DNA from: Streptomyces beijiangensis
GTDB lineage: Bacteria > Actinomycetota > Actinomycetes > Streptomycetales > Streptomycetaceae
Assembly (NCBI RefSeq): GCF_017315755.1
Contig: NZ_JAFLRJ010000013.1
Coordinates: 1-48,142 of the forward strand
Direction: 5' to 3'
Length of the DNA: 48,142 bases
Shown here: one piece after another, positions 8,394-17,006 of the stretch
How the letters are laid out: every line of letters begins with the position of its first letter
Position numbering within the stretch: position 1 is the first letter of the stretch
Notes under the pieces: model-generated
Database searches by the model: none
Seen by the model: only the letters and a program-made list of their open reading frames with translations
Told to the model about the DNA's origin: nothing
Program-made: the position numbers and the translations under genes

Positions 8394-8424
8394 GGCGTCG
8401 TGGGGGATCCGCCCCCACGACGCC
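8394..8424. terminator. strong bidirectional terminator hairpin
   Basis: A perfect 13-bp stem (GGCGTCGTGGGGG at 8394-8406 with its complement at 8412-8424) around an ATCCG loop. It lies between the convergent chitinase and threonine-synthase-like genes and is followed by the dispersed repeat at 8428. Confidence 0.8.
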
Positions 8425-8427
8425 GGT

Positions 8428-8448
8428 CCTCAATCGCCGGACGGGCTT
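8428..8448. repeat. third copy of the CCTCAATCGCCGGACGGGCTT repeat
   Basis: Exact match to the copy at 130-150. Its last base overlaps the stop codon of the neighbouring minus-strand gene. As at the left edge, it sits beside a terminator hairpin between convergent genes. Confidence 0.75.
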
Positions 8449-9554
8449 CAGCGGGCCATTCCCGTCTTGGCCCCCGCCCCGCACAGCGGGACCACGGCCG
8501 TGCGGTCGCCCAGGGCACCTGCCCGGACCGCCGCCCAGCACGCCACGCCTGTCGACTCCACGAACAGGCCGCGTGCCGCCAGGTCCCGCTGGGCCTCCCT
8601 GATCTCATCCTCCGTCACCGTCAGGAAGCTGCCGCCCGACGCCCGTACCGCTGCCAGGATCTGGCGGGCGCGCGGCGGCCTCGGGATCGCGATGCCCTCC
8701 GCCAGGGTGGGTGCCGTCGGCGTCTCGGGCAGCAGGTCGGCCGCGCCCGCGTGGAACGCCGCCGCGAGGGGCGACACCGCCGCCGCCTGGACCGCGTACA
8801 GCGCCGGGCGTTCGGGGATCAGGCCGTGTGCGTACAGCTCCTCGATCGCCAGGGATGCTCCGAGGAGCAGCGTGCCGTTGCCGACCGGGACCACGATCAC
8901 CTCGGGAAGGGAGCCGCCGTGCTCCTCCCACAGCTCGTAGACGTACGTCTTGGTGCCGTGCAGGAAGTACGGGTTGTGGACGTGCGAGGCGTAGAAGACG
9001 CCGGGGCGGTCCGCCGCCTTGCGGGCCGCCCGCGCCGTGGCCTCACGGTCGCCTTCGACCAGTTCGAGGTCGGCGCCGTGCGCCCTGATCTGCTCGATCT
9101 TCTTCGGGGACGTCGCTCCGGGTACGTACACCGAGCAGGGCAGGCCTGCCCGCGCGCAGTACGCGGCGACCGCCGTGCCCGCGTTGCCACTGCTGTCGGC
9201 GATCACTCGCCGCGGGGCCAGGCGGCGGGCCAGTTCGGCGAGCATCACCGCGCCCCGGTCCTTGAAGGAGAGCGTGGGCATCAGGAAGTCGAGCTTGGCG
9301 GAGACCGTGGCGGTGAGCGCGACGAGCGGGGTGCGGCCCTCGCCGAGCGAGACGGTGGGGGCGGAGAGCGGGAGGGCTTCTTCGTACCGCCAGAGCGAAT
9401 TGACGCGCGTGCGGAGGGAGTTGAGGGGTACGGGGGCCGTCGCCCACTCCAGGTCCCACGGGCCGCCGCACCGTGGGCAGCACCAGGGCGCGGACGCGTC
9501 CACCGCGACGGTCTCGGAATCGACAGGGCAGCGATAGCGGGGCGTCGTCGTCAT
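8448..9554 (-). CDS. threonine-synthase-like PLP-dependent enzyme
   Basis: A 368-residue fold-type II PLP enzyme. The N-terminus has a zinc-ribbon-like CPVD...CCPRCGG segment, as in many archaeal/actinobacterial threonine synthases. SFKDRG near residue 95 holds the PLP lysine. SSGNAGTA binds substrate and phosphate, and VPVGNGTLLLG is the glycine loop. The expected reaction is O-phospho-homoserine to threonine, or a related beta/gamma-replacement or elimination. No homoserine-pathway genes lie nearby, so it may be a paralogue with another amino-acid substrate. The ATG at 9554 is the first good start; the much longer open frame upstream is the shadow of the ABC gene. Confidence 0.85.
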   Translation of the reverse strand: MTTTPRYRCPVDSETVAVDASAPWCCPRCGGPWDLEWATAPVPLNSLRTRVNSLWRYEEALPLSAPTVSLGEGRTPLVALTATVSAKLDFLMPTLSFKDRGAVMLAELARRLAPRRVIADSSGNAGTAVAAYCARAGLPCSVYVPGATSPKKIEQIRAHGADLELVEGDREATARAARKAADRPGVFYASHVHNPYFLHGTKTYVYELWEEHGGSLPEVIVVPVGNGTLLLGASLAIEELYAHGLIPERPALYAVQAAAVSPLAAAFHAGAADLLPETPTAPTLAEGIAIPRPPRARQILAAVRASGGSFLTVTEDEIREAQRDLAARGLFVESTGVACWAAVRAGALGDRTAVVPLCGAGAKTGMAR

Positions 9555-9583
9555 ACCCCGCAGCCTAGGGTTGCCGCCGCAGG

Positions 9584-11320
9584 TCAGGCGCCGTGCCACG
9601 ACTCCCAGAGCGCCGCGTACGCTCCCCCGTCGGCCACCAGCTCGTCGTGCGTGCCCAGCTCCGCGATCCGCCCGTCCGCCATCACCGCCACCCGGTCCGC
9701 GTCGTGCGCGGTGTGCAGCCGGTGCGCGATGGCGATGACCGTACGTCCTTCCAGTACGGCGGCCAGCGCACGCTCCGTGTGCCGTGCCGTCGTCGGGTCG
9801 AGGAGCGCGGTCGCCTCGTCGAGTATCAGCGTGTGCGGGTCCGCCAACACGACGCGGGCGAGCGCAAGTTGCTGCGCCTGCGCGCCGTCGAGGTGTCTGC
9901 CGCCGGGGCCGCCGAGCTCGGCGTCCAGGTCGTCCGCCCACTCCGCGCCGACGGCCGCGAGCGCCGCCCGCAGCTTCTCGTCGCCCGCGTCCGGGGCGGC
10001 GATCACCAGGTTGTCCCGTACGGTGCCGAGGAAGACGTGGTGCTCCTGCGTCACCAGCACCACCTGCCGCCGCAGCTGCTCCGGATCGAGCCCGGCCACC
10101 GGGGTCCCGCCGACCGTCACGCTCCCCTCTCGCGGCGCGTCGATGCCCGCCAACAGCCGCCCCAGCGTGGACTTCCCGGCCCCGGAGGGACCGACGACCG
10201 CGAGCCGCTCCCCCGGCCGTACGGTCAGATCCACCCCGTGCAGCACATCGCGCCCGCCGCCGTACGCGTACCGCGCGCCCGCCACCTCGATCTGATCGTC
10301 CGCCGGGGCGGCCGACGAGCCGGGCTCCACCGTGGGCACCTCGCCCAGCCCTTCCACGCGCGCGAACGCCGCCCCGCTGCTCTGCATCTGGTCGATCACG
10401 AAGAGGATCGCGTTGAGCGGGTGCGACAGCTGCTGGAGATAGACCGCGGAGGCCACGACGGCCCCGAGCGACACCACCCCGTGCTGGTGCAGTACGCCAC
10501 CGAGCAGCAGGACACCCACCACGGGGACGACGTACGACACGTCCAGCGCGGGGAAGAGCACACTGCGCAGGGCCAGGGTCCGGTGCCGGGTGCGCCTGTG
10601 GCGCTCCACCGCCGCCTCGCACGCGGCGATCCGCCGCTCCTGGAGGCTCAGCGCCTCGACCGTGCGCGCCCCGGCCGCGGTGGTGGCCAGCACCTCCGTG
10701 AGTGCCGAGTTGGCCTCACCCTCGGCGAGATACGCGGCGCGCGCCCGGCGCAGATACCAGCGGGCCGCGCACCCGACCCCGACCAGACCCACCAGTCCGC
10801 ACATGCCGAGCAGCGGGTCGATGAACAGGACGGCGGCCAGGATGAAGAGCGCCTGGATGGCCGCGACGAAGACATCGGGGGCGGCGTCGCGCATCGTCGT
10901 GCCGACGGCGGTCACGTCGCTCGTGCCGCGCGTCGTGAGATCGCCGGTGCCCGCGCGCTCCACGACGGCGGCGGGCAGGGCGAGCGCCCGGTCGGTGTAG
11001 CGCTCGCGCACCCGCGCCGAGGTCCGCTCGCCGAAGCGGTGGGCGAGATAGCGGGCGTACCGCGCGAGGAGCGTCTGGACCAGCGCGAAGACGACGGCGA
11101 CCGCCGCAAGCCGGTCCACCTCGGAGAGCGCGTGGGCGCCGGTGCCGCCCGACCTGATGGTGTCGATGATCCGGCCCAGCAGCCACGGGGCGACAAGACC
11201 GGCAGCGGCGGCGGCCGAGTTGAGTGCGAGGACGGCGGCGAAGGCGCGCCGGTCGATGCGGATCAGGTCGTACGCGGCCCGGCGCACTGTGCGCGCGGAG
11301 GCGACCGGCAGGGCGCTCAT
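9584..11320 (-). CDS. ABC exporter half-transporter, ATP-binding Walker A/B intact, signature degenerate
   Basis: A 578-residue fusion of a six-helix exporter membrane domain (about 20-320) and an ATP-binding domain (about 340-575). Walker A GPSGAGKST, Q-loop LVTQE, Walker B LILDEAT and the H-loop AIAHRL are present. The signature that should read LSGGQ reads LDGAQAQQ. The start overlaps the end of the upstream exporter gene by 4 nt (ATGA), so the two are translationally coupled and almost certainly form a heterodimer. Its intact Walker motifs would pair with the canonical LSGGQ of the partner to make the one competent ATP site. The substrate (drug, peptide or lipid) cannot be read from the sequence. 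Confidence 0.9.
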   Translation of the reverse strand: MSALPVASARTVRRAAYDLIRIDRRAFAAVLALNSAAAAAGLVAPWLLGRIIDTIRSGGTGAHALSEVDRLAAVAVVFALVQTLLARYARYLAHRFGERTSARVRERYTDRALALPAAVVERAGTGDLTTRGTSDVTAVGTTMRDAAPDVFVAAIQALFILAAVLFIDPLLGMCGLVGLVGVGCAARWYLRRARAAYLAEGEANSALTEVLATTAAGARTVEALSLQERRIAACEAAVERHRRTRHRTLALRSVLFPALDVSYVVPVVGVLLLGGVLHQHGVVSLGAVVASAVYLQQLSHPLNAILFVIDQMQSSGAAFARVEGLGEVPTVEPGSSAAPADDQIEVAGARYAYGGGRDVLHGVDLTVRPGERLAVVGPSGAGKSTLGRLLAGIDAPREGSVTVGGTPVAGLDPEQLRRQVVLVTQEHHVFLGTVRDNLVIAAPDAGDEKLRAALAAVGAEWADDLDAELGGPGGRHLDGAQAQQLALARVVLADPHTLILDEATALLDPTTARHTERALAAVLEGRTVIAIAHRLHTAHDADRVAVMADGRIAELGTHDELVADGGAYAALWESWHGA

Positions 11321-13131
11321 CGGGTCGCCTCCCGTACATCCGCTTCTTCCGCGTCTTCTTCTGCGACTTCTTCCGCGTCTTCTTCCGCGTCTTCTTCCGC
11401 GTCTTCTTCCGCGCCCCGCGAGACGAGCGCCCGGTAGCCGGGTTCGCCCGCCAGCAGTTCGCGGTGGCTGCCGGCGGCTGCCACCCGTCCCGCCACCAGG
11501 TAGTACACGGTGTGCGCCTGGTCGAGGAGCAGCGGCGACGTGCTCGTCACCAGCGCCGTGCGCCCGGCGCGCGCGGTCCGCAGCCGGACCGCGACCGCCG
11601 CCTCGGTGTGCGCGTCGACGGCCGAGGTCGGCTCGACGGCGAGCAGCACCTCGGGGTCGGCGAGCAGCGCCCGCACCAGCCGGACGCGCTGCCGCTGCCC
11701 GCCGGAGAGGTTGAGCCCCTGCGCGTCGACGCCGGAGTCGAGCCCCTCGGGCAGCCCCTGCACGATGTCCTCGGCCAGTGCCGCGTGCAGCGCCCGTTCC
11801 ATGGCGTCCTCGTCGCGCGGGGCGTGCCCGCCGACGACCTCGCGCAGCGGCCCGGAGAAGAGGTGCGCCTCGTTGTCCGCCACCACGATCCGCGTCCGGA
11901 CCTCGGTCTGCGCCACCGTGTCGATGCGCAGCCCGCCCCAGGTCGCGTCCGTATCGCCGAAGCGTCCGAGCCGGTCGACCACCGCGGCCGATGCACCGGG
12001 TACTGCGCCGGCCAGCGCGGTCAGTTCATGGGGTGCGACGCGCACACCGGACGCCGGATCGTGCAGTACGGAATGAGCGGGCGGCCCCTGCGCCGCACCG
12101 TCCGCGGGGGCGGGCTCCATCTGCAGGAACCGGACGATGCGGCGTGCCGCCACCAGCCCGCGGGTGAGGTCGTACCCACCCTCGATGAAGAAGGTGACGG
12201 GGATGACCAGCACGGCCACGTACCCGTAGATGGCGGTCAACTGCCCGACGGTGATGGTGTCTTCGGCGGCCAGGCGGGCGGCGAGCCAGGTCACGGCGGC
12301 GAGGAAGAGCGCGGGCAGTCCGACGGCGAGGGCCTGGATCCAGCTGAGCACCGCGCCGACGCGGTAGCCCTCGGCCCGCAGGGCCTGCGAACCCAGCCGG
12401 TAGCGGCGCAGGTACACCTCTTTCCCGCCGAGGCCGCTGAGCACCCGCAGGCCTCCCGCCATGTCGACGAATCGCCCCGACAGCCGCCCCTCCTTCTCGC
12501 GGTACGCGGACTCGGCCCCTTGCAGCCGCCCCATCAGCGGCCCCACAAGCACCGCGAGCACCGGCACCCCCACCAGCACGACCACGGCGAGGAGCACCGA
12601 CACCGAGAGCAGCAGTCCGGCGACCACGATGTACGCGACGACGGCGCCGACTCCGGGTCCTGTGATGGTCATGATGTTGGCCACGGTCTGCACATCGCGG
12701 ATCCCGATCGTGACCACTTCCCCCGCCGAGACGCGCCGCCGCAGGACGGCCCCCAGCCGCACGGTCTGGCGCACCACCGCCCGCACGGTCCTGTACTGCG
12801 CGTCCATCCGCGCCCGGGTCATGGTCCGGTGCCGCATGATGCTCAGCCAGGCGCTCACCAGGCCGACGGCGAACAGGGCGGCGGTCCACCCGGCCAGGGT
12901 TCGCATGTTCCCTTTCTGCAGGCCGTCGTCGATGGCGCGCGAGAGGAGATACGGCGGCAGGGCGAGCCCGACCATCCAGGTGCTGCCGAGCACCACGGCG
13001 AGGGAGGTCCGCCGCCACTGGGCGATCACCAGCCACCACACGTACCGGGCCGCACTCCGGCGTTCAGGGGCATCCGGGTCCGCCGGGTCCGGCCGGGTCG
13101 CGCCGATCGCGGCCGCCGTCGAAACACCCAT
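11317..13131 (-). CDS. ABC exporter half-transporter with degenerate Walker A and B
   Basis: A 604-residue exporter half. The membrane domain is at about 40-330. The ATP-binding domain keeps a perfect LSGGQRQR signature, but where Walker A should be it reads LAGAVPGASAAVV, with no GxxGxGK lysine. Walker B reads LLAVEPTSAVD, with the acidic D replaced. It therefore probably cannot hydrolyse ATP in its own site and serves the 578-residue partner encoded just downstream. The C-terminus is a run of EEDA repeats made by a 12-nt tandem repeat. I chose the ATG at 13131 because GGGGAC precedes it; a longer frame to 13194 has a poor N-terminus. Confidence 0.88.
   Translation of the reverse strand: MGVSTAAAIGATRPDPADPDAPERRSAARYVWWLVIAQWRRTSLAVVLGSTWMVGLALPPYLLSRAIDDGLQKGNMRTLAGWTAALFAVGLVSAWLSIMRHRTMTRARMDAQYRTVRAVVRQTVRLGAVLRRRVSAGEVVTIGIRDVQTVANIMTITGPGVGAVVAYIVVAGLLLSVSVLLAVVVLVGVPVLAVLVGPLMGRLQGAESAYREKEGRLSGRFVDMAGGLRVLSGLGGKEVYLRRYRLGSQALRAEGYRVGAVLSWIQALAVGLPALFLAAVTWLAARLAAEDTITVGQLTAIYGYVAVLVIPVTFFIEGGYDLTRGLVAARRIVRFLQMEPAPADGAAQGPPAHSVLHDPASGVRVAPHELTALAGAVPGASAAVVDRLGRFGDTDATWGGLRIDTVAQTEVRTRIVVADNEAHLFSGPLREVVGGHAPRDEDAMERALHAALAEDIVQGLPEGLDSGVDAQGLNLSGGQRQRVRLVRALLADPEVLLAVEPTSAVDAHTEAAVAVRLRTARAGRTALVTSTSPLLLDQAHTVYYLVAGRVAAAGSHRELLAGEPGYRALVSRGAEEDAEEDAEEDAEEVAEEDAEEADVREATR
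11343..11414. repeat. six tandem copies of a 12-nt unit within a coding region
   Basis: The unit CTTCTTCCGCGT runs six times; copies two and six differ slightly. On the minus strand it encodes the acidic (EEDA)n tail of the 604-residue ABC protein. Such a repeat can change copy number by slippage in steps of four residues without a frameshift, so tail length may vary between strains. Confidence 0.9.
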
Positions 13132-13202
13132 GCCGTCCCCACCCCTGCCGCATAAGATTCGTGCGGCCGTTCGATGACCAAGAAGCAGGAGCACGGTAAC
13201 CC

Positions 13203-14297
13203 GTGGACATACCCCCGTCGCAGCCCTATTACGGACCGTATCCGTACCCCTACGCCCCCAAGCGGCCCGCGATCAATGGCCTGGCCATCGCCTCGCTCGT
13301 CCTCGGCATCGTGTGTGTGCTGCCTCCCCTCGGCCTGGTCCTGGGCATCGTGGCCCTCGTACAGATCAAGAAGCGCGGCGAGGGGGGCAAGGGACTGGCC
13401 GTCGCGGGCGTTGTCCTCTCCTCGCTCTCCACAGGCCTGGCACTGCTGCTGGTGATCGCCGGCGCGTCCGGCGAGATCCTGGGCGGGCTGAAGGGCGGCA
13501 TCGCTTCGGCCGGGTCCACGTCCGGACTCGTCCCGGGGGACTGCTTCGACGTCCCCGGCGGTGTGGGGAAGTCCACGTCGGGGCGCTTCCGTGACGTGTC
13601 GTGCGCGGGATCGCACGACGGCGAGGTGACCGGTGAGTTCAAGGTCGCCGATACCGCCACATTCCCTGGCAAAGCTGCCATCGCGGTGGAGGCGGAGAAG
13701 CAGTGCTGGGTGGTGAACGACGCGTACGCCATGGACATCTGGGCCGTTCCCGATGGGGCGGAGATGTTCTACTACCCGCCGACCGCGAGCAGCTGGCGGC
13801 ACGGTGACCGCACGGTCAGCTGCGCGTACGTCATCGAGGACGGCACGTTCCACGGCTCGCTGCGCAACGACGCCAGGAGCCTGGACGAGGACCAGGTGAC
13901 CTTCCTCACCGCGGCGGACTCGATCGACCGCGCGCTGTGGCAGAGCCCGGACGAGGACGCCGACGAGGACCTCCCGGCCAACAAGGCCTGGGCGAGGGAC
14001 GTGGCGTCGATCCTGTTCAGGGAGGGCGAGGGGCTGCGGTCGTCCTCATGGAACGCGCAGGCCGACGCGCCGGTCGCCGCGCTGACACGGGACATCCAGG
14101 CGGCCAGGACGCACTGGGTGAAGGCGGCCGACGCGACCGACGAGGACGCGTTCTGGGCGGAGTTGGACGAGGCGGACAAGGTGCTCGGGGCGGGCATGGG
14201 CCTCGACGTACGGAAGGTGCTCGGGCTCGACACCACACCGCCGGCCCCGAACACCTCCGGCGGATCGGGCGACGGATCAGGCGACGCGTCCGTCTAG
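13203..14297 (+). CDS. DUF4190 membrane protein with septum-formation-like extracytoplasmic domain
   Basis: 364 residues. A proline/tyrosine-rich start (DIPPSQPYYGPYPYPYAP) precedes two hydrophobic segments (about 22-50 and 65-95) of the DUF4190 type (NGLAIASLVLGIV...GKGLAVAGVVLS). The exported part has a LVPGDCFDVPGG...VSCAGSHDGEVTGEF pattern seen in Septum_form-type domains, with paired cysteines. An acidic region and a Gly/Ser tail end the protein. The function is unknown; it is likely a membrane-anchored surface protein. The GTG start is preceded by AGGAG. The stop overlaps the convergent ABC gene by 4 bases. Confidence 0.75.
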   Translation: MDIPPSQPYYGPYPYPYAPKRPAINGLAIASLVLGIVCVLPPLGLVLGIVALVQIKKRGEGGKGLAVAGVVLSSLSTGLALLLVIAGASGEILGGLKGGIASAGSTSGLVPGDCFDVPGGVGKSTSGRFRDVSCAGSHDGEVTGEFKVADTATFPGKAAIAVEAEKQCWVVNDAYAMDIWAVPDGAEMFYYPPTASSWRHGDRTVSCAYVIEDGTFHGSLRNDARSLDEDQVTFLTAADSIDRALWQSPDEDADEDLPANKAWARDVASILFREGEGLRSSSWNAQADAPVAALTRDIQAARTHWVKAADATDEDAFWAELDEADKVLGAGMGLDVRKVLGLDTTPPAPNTSGGSGDGSGDASV

Positions 14298-15142
14298 CGC
14301 GGCCCAGCGAGCTCCCGGCGCCGGGAGCTGATCGAGTCGGGGTCCCAGCCCGGCCGGGGTACGGACGCCAGCAGGAGCTGGGTGTAGGGGTGTCCGGGAC
14401 TGTTGAGGAGGTCGGCGACGGGACGGTGTTCCATGGTCCGGCCCCGGTACAGGACGAGCGCCTCGTCGCAGACGTACCGGACGACGGCCAGGTCGTGACT
14501 GACGAAGACCAGGCCGATGCCGGTGGAGCGGCGGATGTCCGTCAGCAGGTTGAGCACCTGGGCCTGCACCGAAACATCCAGCGCCGACACCGCTTCGTCG
14601 AGTACGAGTACGGCGGGCTCCACCGCCAACGCCCTTGCTATGGCGGCGCGTTGACGCTGACCGCCGGAGAGCTTGCGGGGCAGCGAGGCCGACTCGCGCT
14701 CGCCGAGGCCGACCTGGGCGAGGAGCTCCCGCGACCGGGCGGCCCTGGCCGCCGGGTCGCGGTGCCCGTGCAGGCGCAGGACCCCGTCGAGGGTCGCGCC
14801 GATGCTGATCCGTCCGTCGAGCGAGAGGTACGGGTCCTGGAAGACGATCTGGACCGCCTTGGCCCGCGCGAGACGGGCCGCCTTTCCGCGTACGGTCGCG
14901 GCCAGCGGCTCGCCCTGCACCAGGATCTGTCCCGCGTCGGGTCGCTCCAGGCCGATCAGCATCCGGGCCGTGGTGGTCTTGCCCGAGCCGGACTCCCCGA
15001 CGATGCCGAGTGCACCGCCGGCCGTGAGGGTGAACGACAGGTCGTCGACCGCGACGAGCTCCGACGCTCCGCTCCGGTAGGTCTTGCGCAGTCCGCTCAC
15101 CTGGAGCAGGGTGCGCGCCTCAGGGGCGCCAGGGGTGGTCAA
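14294..15142 (-). CDS. peptide/nickel-type ABC importer ATPase, DppF-like
   Basis: A 282-residue importer ATPase: Walker A GESGSGKTTT (about residues 53-62), signature LSGGQRQRAAIARAL, Walker B VLVLDEAVSALD. It ends soon after SPGHPYTQLLLASVP, without the cysteine-rich oligopeptide tail present in its partner. Its start overlaps the stop of the upstream DppD-like gene by 4 nt. It is the last gene of the six-gene minus-strand operon and would power import of the solute bound by the lipoprotein encoded at 17968-19647. Confidence 0.92.
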   Translation of the reverse strand: MTTPGAPEARTLLQVSGLRKTYRSGASELVAVDDLSFTLTAGGALGIVGESGSGKTTTARMLIGLERPDAGQILVQGEPLAATVRGKAARLARAKAVQIVFQDPYLSLDGRISIGATLDGVLRLHGHRDPAARAARSRELLAQVGLGERESASLPRKLSGGQRQRAAIARALAVEPAVLVLDEAVSALDVSVQAQVLNLLTDIRRSTGIGLVFVSHDLAVVRYVCDEALVLYRGRTMEHRPVADLLNSPGHPYTQLLLASVPRPGWDPDSISSRRRELAGPR

Positions 15143-16143
15143 CTGTCCTCCCTCATCAGGGTGTTCGGCTGTGCGTCGACGAGTTCATCGGCGCGGTGGC
15201 AGGCGACCAGGGCCGTGCCGTGGAGTTCGAGGGGTGGCGGCGACTGGTCGCAGAGCCCGGGTGCGGCGAAGCGGCAGCGGGCCGCGAAAGCACAGCCGGG
15301 CGCCGAGTCCAGCAGGCCCATCGGGGCGCCGGGGATCGGGATGAGGCGGGCGGGCGGTCCTTCCGGCGCTGTCAGCGGCGGGGTCGAGCCGAGCAGGCCC
15401 GCGGTGTAGGGGTGGCGGGGGGCCGCGAAGAGCTCGGCCGTGGTCGCGGTCTCGACGATCCGGCCCGCGTACATGACGTAGATCCGGTCGCAGGCGGCGG
15501 CCGCGAGATCGATGTCGTGGGTGATCAGGAGCAGTCCCAGGTCGCGTTCGCGCTGCAGCCGTCCCAGGACGGCCATGATCTCGGCCTGCGTGGAGACGTC
15601 GAGGGCGGTGGTCGGTTCGTCGCACAGCAGCAGCCGGGGTTCGACGGTGAGCGCGCCGGCGATCATGACGCGCTGGAGCATGCCGCCGGAGAGCTCGTGC
15701 GGGAACTGGCGCAGATGCCGTACGGGGTCCGGCAGGCCCACCGCGGCGAGCAGTTCGAGCGCCCGGGCGTTCGCGCGCTCCCGGGACCAGCGGTGGACCA
15801 GGCGCAGCGGCTCGGTGAGGAAATCCCCGATGCGGCGCACCGGGTTGATGCCCGCCCGGGGGTCCTGGAAGATCATCGATGCCGTGCCGGTGCGTACGGT
15901 ACGCAGCTCCGCGGCGTCGGCGCCGACCAGGTCGGTCCCCTCGACCCGGACCCGCCCCCCGACCGTGGCGCCCGCAGGGAAGAGGCCCAGGGCGGCCCGC
16001 GCCGTGACGGACTTCCCCGAGCCCGACTCGCCTACCAGGGCGACGACTTCGCCCGCGCGGACGGTCAGGTCGATCCCGTCGAGGACCGGCCTGGCCGTCC
16101 CGGGAAGGGAGATGCTCAGGGCCTCGTACTCGAGCAGTGCCAT
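15139..16143 (-). CDS. peptide/nickel-type ABC importer ATPase, DppD-like
   Basis: A 334-residue ATPase: Walker A GESGSGKSVT, signature LSGGMLQRVMIAGAL, Walker B LLLCDEPTTALD. A C-terminal oligopeptide-transporter extension follows (PGCAFAARCRFAAPGLC...VACHR), whose four cysteines often hold an iron-sulfur cluster in this family. The ATG at 16143 overlaps the stop of the permease gene upstream; a longer open frame there is the shadow of that permease gene. It forms a heterodimer with the DppF-like subunit. Confidence 0.92.
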   Translation of the reverse strand: MALLEYEALSISLPGTARPVLDGIDLTVRAGEVVALVGESGSGKSVTARAALGLFPAGATVGGRVRVEGTDLVGADAAELRTVRTGTASMIFQDPRAGINPVRRIGDFLTEPLRLVHRWSRERANARALELLAAVGLPDPVRHLRQFPHELSGGMLQRVMIAGALTVEPRLLLCDEPTTALDVSTQAEIMAVLGRLQRERDLGLLLITHDIDLAAAACDRIYVMYAGRIVETATTAELFAAPRHPYTAGLLGSTPPLTAPEGPPARLIPIPGAPMGLLDSAPGCAFAARCRFAAPGLCDQSPPPLELHGTALVACHRADELVDAQPNTLMREDS

Positions 16144-17006
16144 CAGGAGTCCCTCCCCGCGAGCCGGTCGCCGAGGTTCTCCCCGACGACGTTGAAGGCG
16201 ACGACGACCAGCACGACGGCGACCGCGGGCACGATCGCGGACAGCGGCTGTCCCTGCAGTACGGCGTCCTGGCTCTGGTTGATCATCGCGCCCCAGTCGG
16301 GTGTCGGCGGCTGTACGCCGAGCCCCAGGAAGGACAGGGCGGCGAGGTCGAGGAGCGCGTAACCGAAGTTGACCGTGGACTGTGCGAGCACGGTCGGGCC
16401 GATGTTCGGGAGCAGCCTGCGGACGGCGATGAACAGACCCGAGTGGCCCTGGACTTGGTAGGCGGCGACGTACGGCCTGGCCTGCTCCTGGAGGGCGAGG
16501 CCGCGTACCAGACGGGCGGTGTACGGCATGTACGCGATGGACATGGCGATCACCGGCGCCGTCATGCCCTTCCCGAAGACCGCCACCGCGAGGATCGCGA
16601 CGAGCAGTGCGGGGAAGGCGAACAGGACGTCGAGCAGCCGGCCGAGCACGGTGTCGGTCCAGCCGCCACGCCAAGCGCTGAACAGGCCGACGGCGATGCC
16701 CGTGGCCGTGGAGAACAGCACCACCGCGAGCGGCCCGACGAGGCTGGTGCGGGACCCTTCGAGCAGCGCCGAGAAGGTGTCGTGCCCGCCCTGGTCGGTG
16801 CCCAGCAAGTGCCCGGCGCCCGGTCCCACGAGCCCCGCGCCGAGGTCCCCGAAGGTCGGGTCCTGCGGCGCCAGCCAGGGCGCGAACGCCGCGACGAGCA
16901 CGAACACCACCAGGAACAGCAGGCACAGGCGTTGCAGCCAGTCGCCGCCCAGTGCCCTCAGCCGGGCGCCGGGGGCAGCGGTCAGCCCCGCGATCTGTGC
17001 GCTCAT
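16143..17006 (-). CDS. peptide/nickel-type ABC permease, DppC-like
   Basis: A 287-residue inner-membrane permease with about six spans. The start has the DppC-type N-terminal cytoplasmic stretch and first span, then APQDPTFGDLGAG and LLGTDQGGHDTFSALLEGSRTSL. The EAA loop region is near AAYQVQGHSGLFIAVRRLLPNI, and the ending LSFLGLGVQPPTPDWGAMI is diagnostic. It overlaps both neighbours by a few bases and works with the DppB-like permease encoded upstream. Confidence 0.93.
   Translation of the reverse strand: MSAQIAGLTAAPGARLRALGGDWLQRLCLLFLVVFVLVAAFAPWLAPQDPTFGDLGAGLVGPGAGHLLGTDQGGHDTFSALLEGSRTSLVGPLAVVLFSTATGIAVGLFSAWRGGWTDTVLGRLLDVLFAFPALLVAILAVAVFGKGMTAPVIAMSIAYMPYTARLVRGLALQEQARPYVAAYQVQGHSGLFIAVRRLLPNIGPTVLAQSTVNFGYALLDLAALSFLGLGVQPPTPDWGAMINQSQDAVLQGQPLSAIVPAVAVVLVVVAFNVVGENLGDRLAGRDS

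Noticed and set aside
11343..11414. Short regularly repeated unit as a CRISPR-like array
   Set aside because: The 12-nt units are directly tandem with no spacers and code for an acidic tail.
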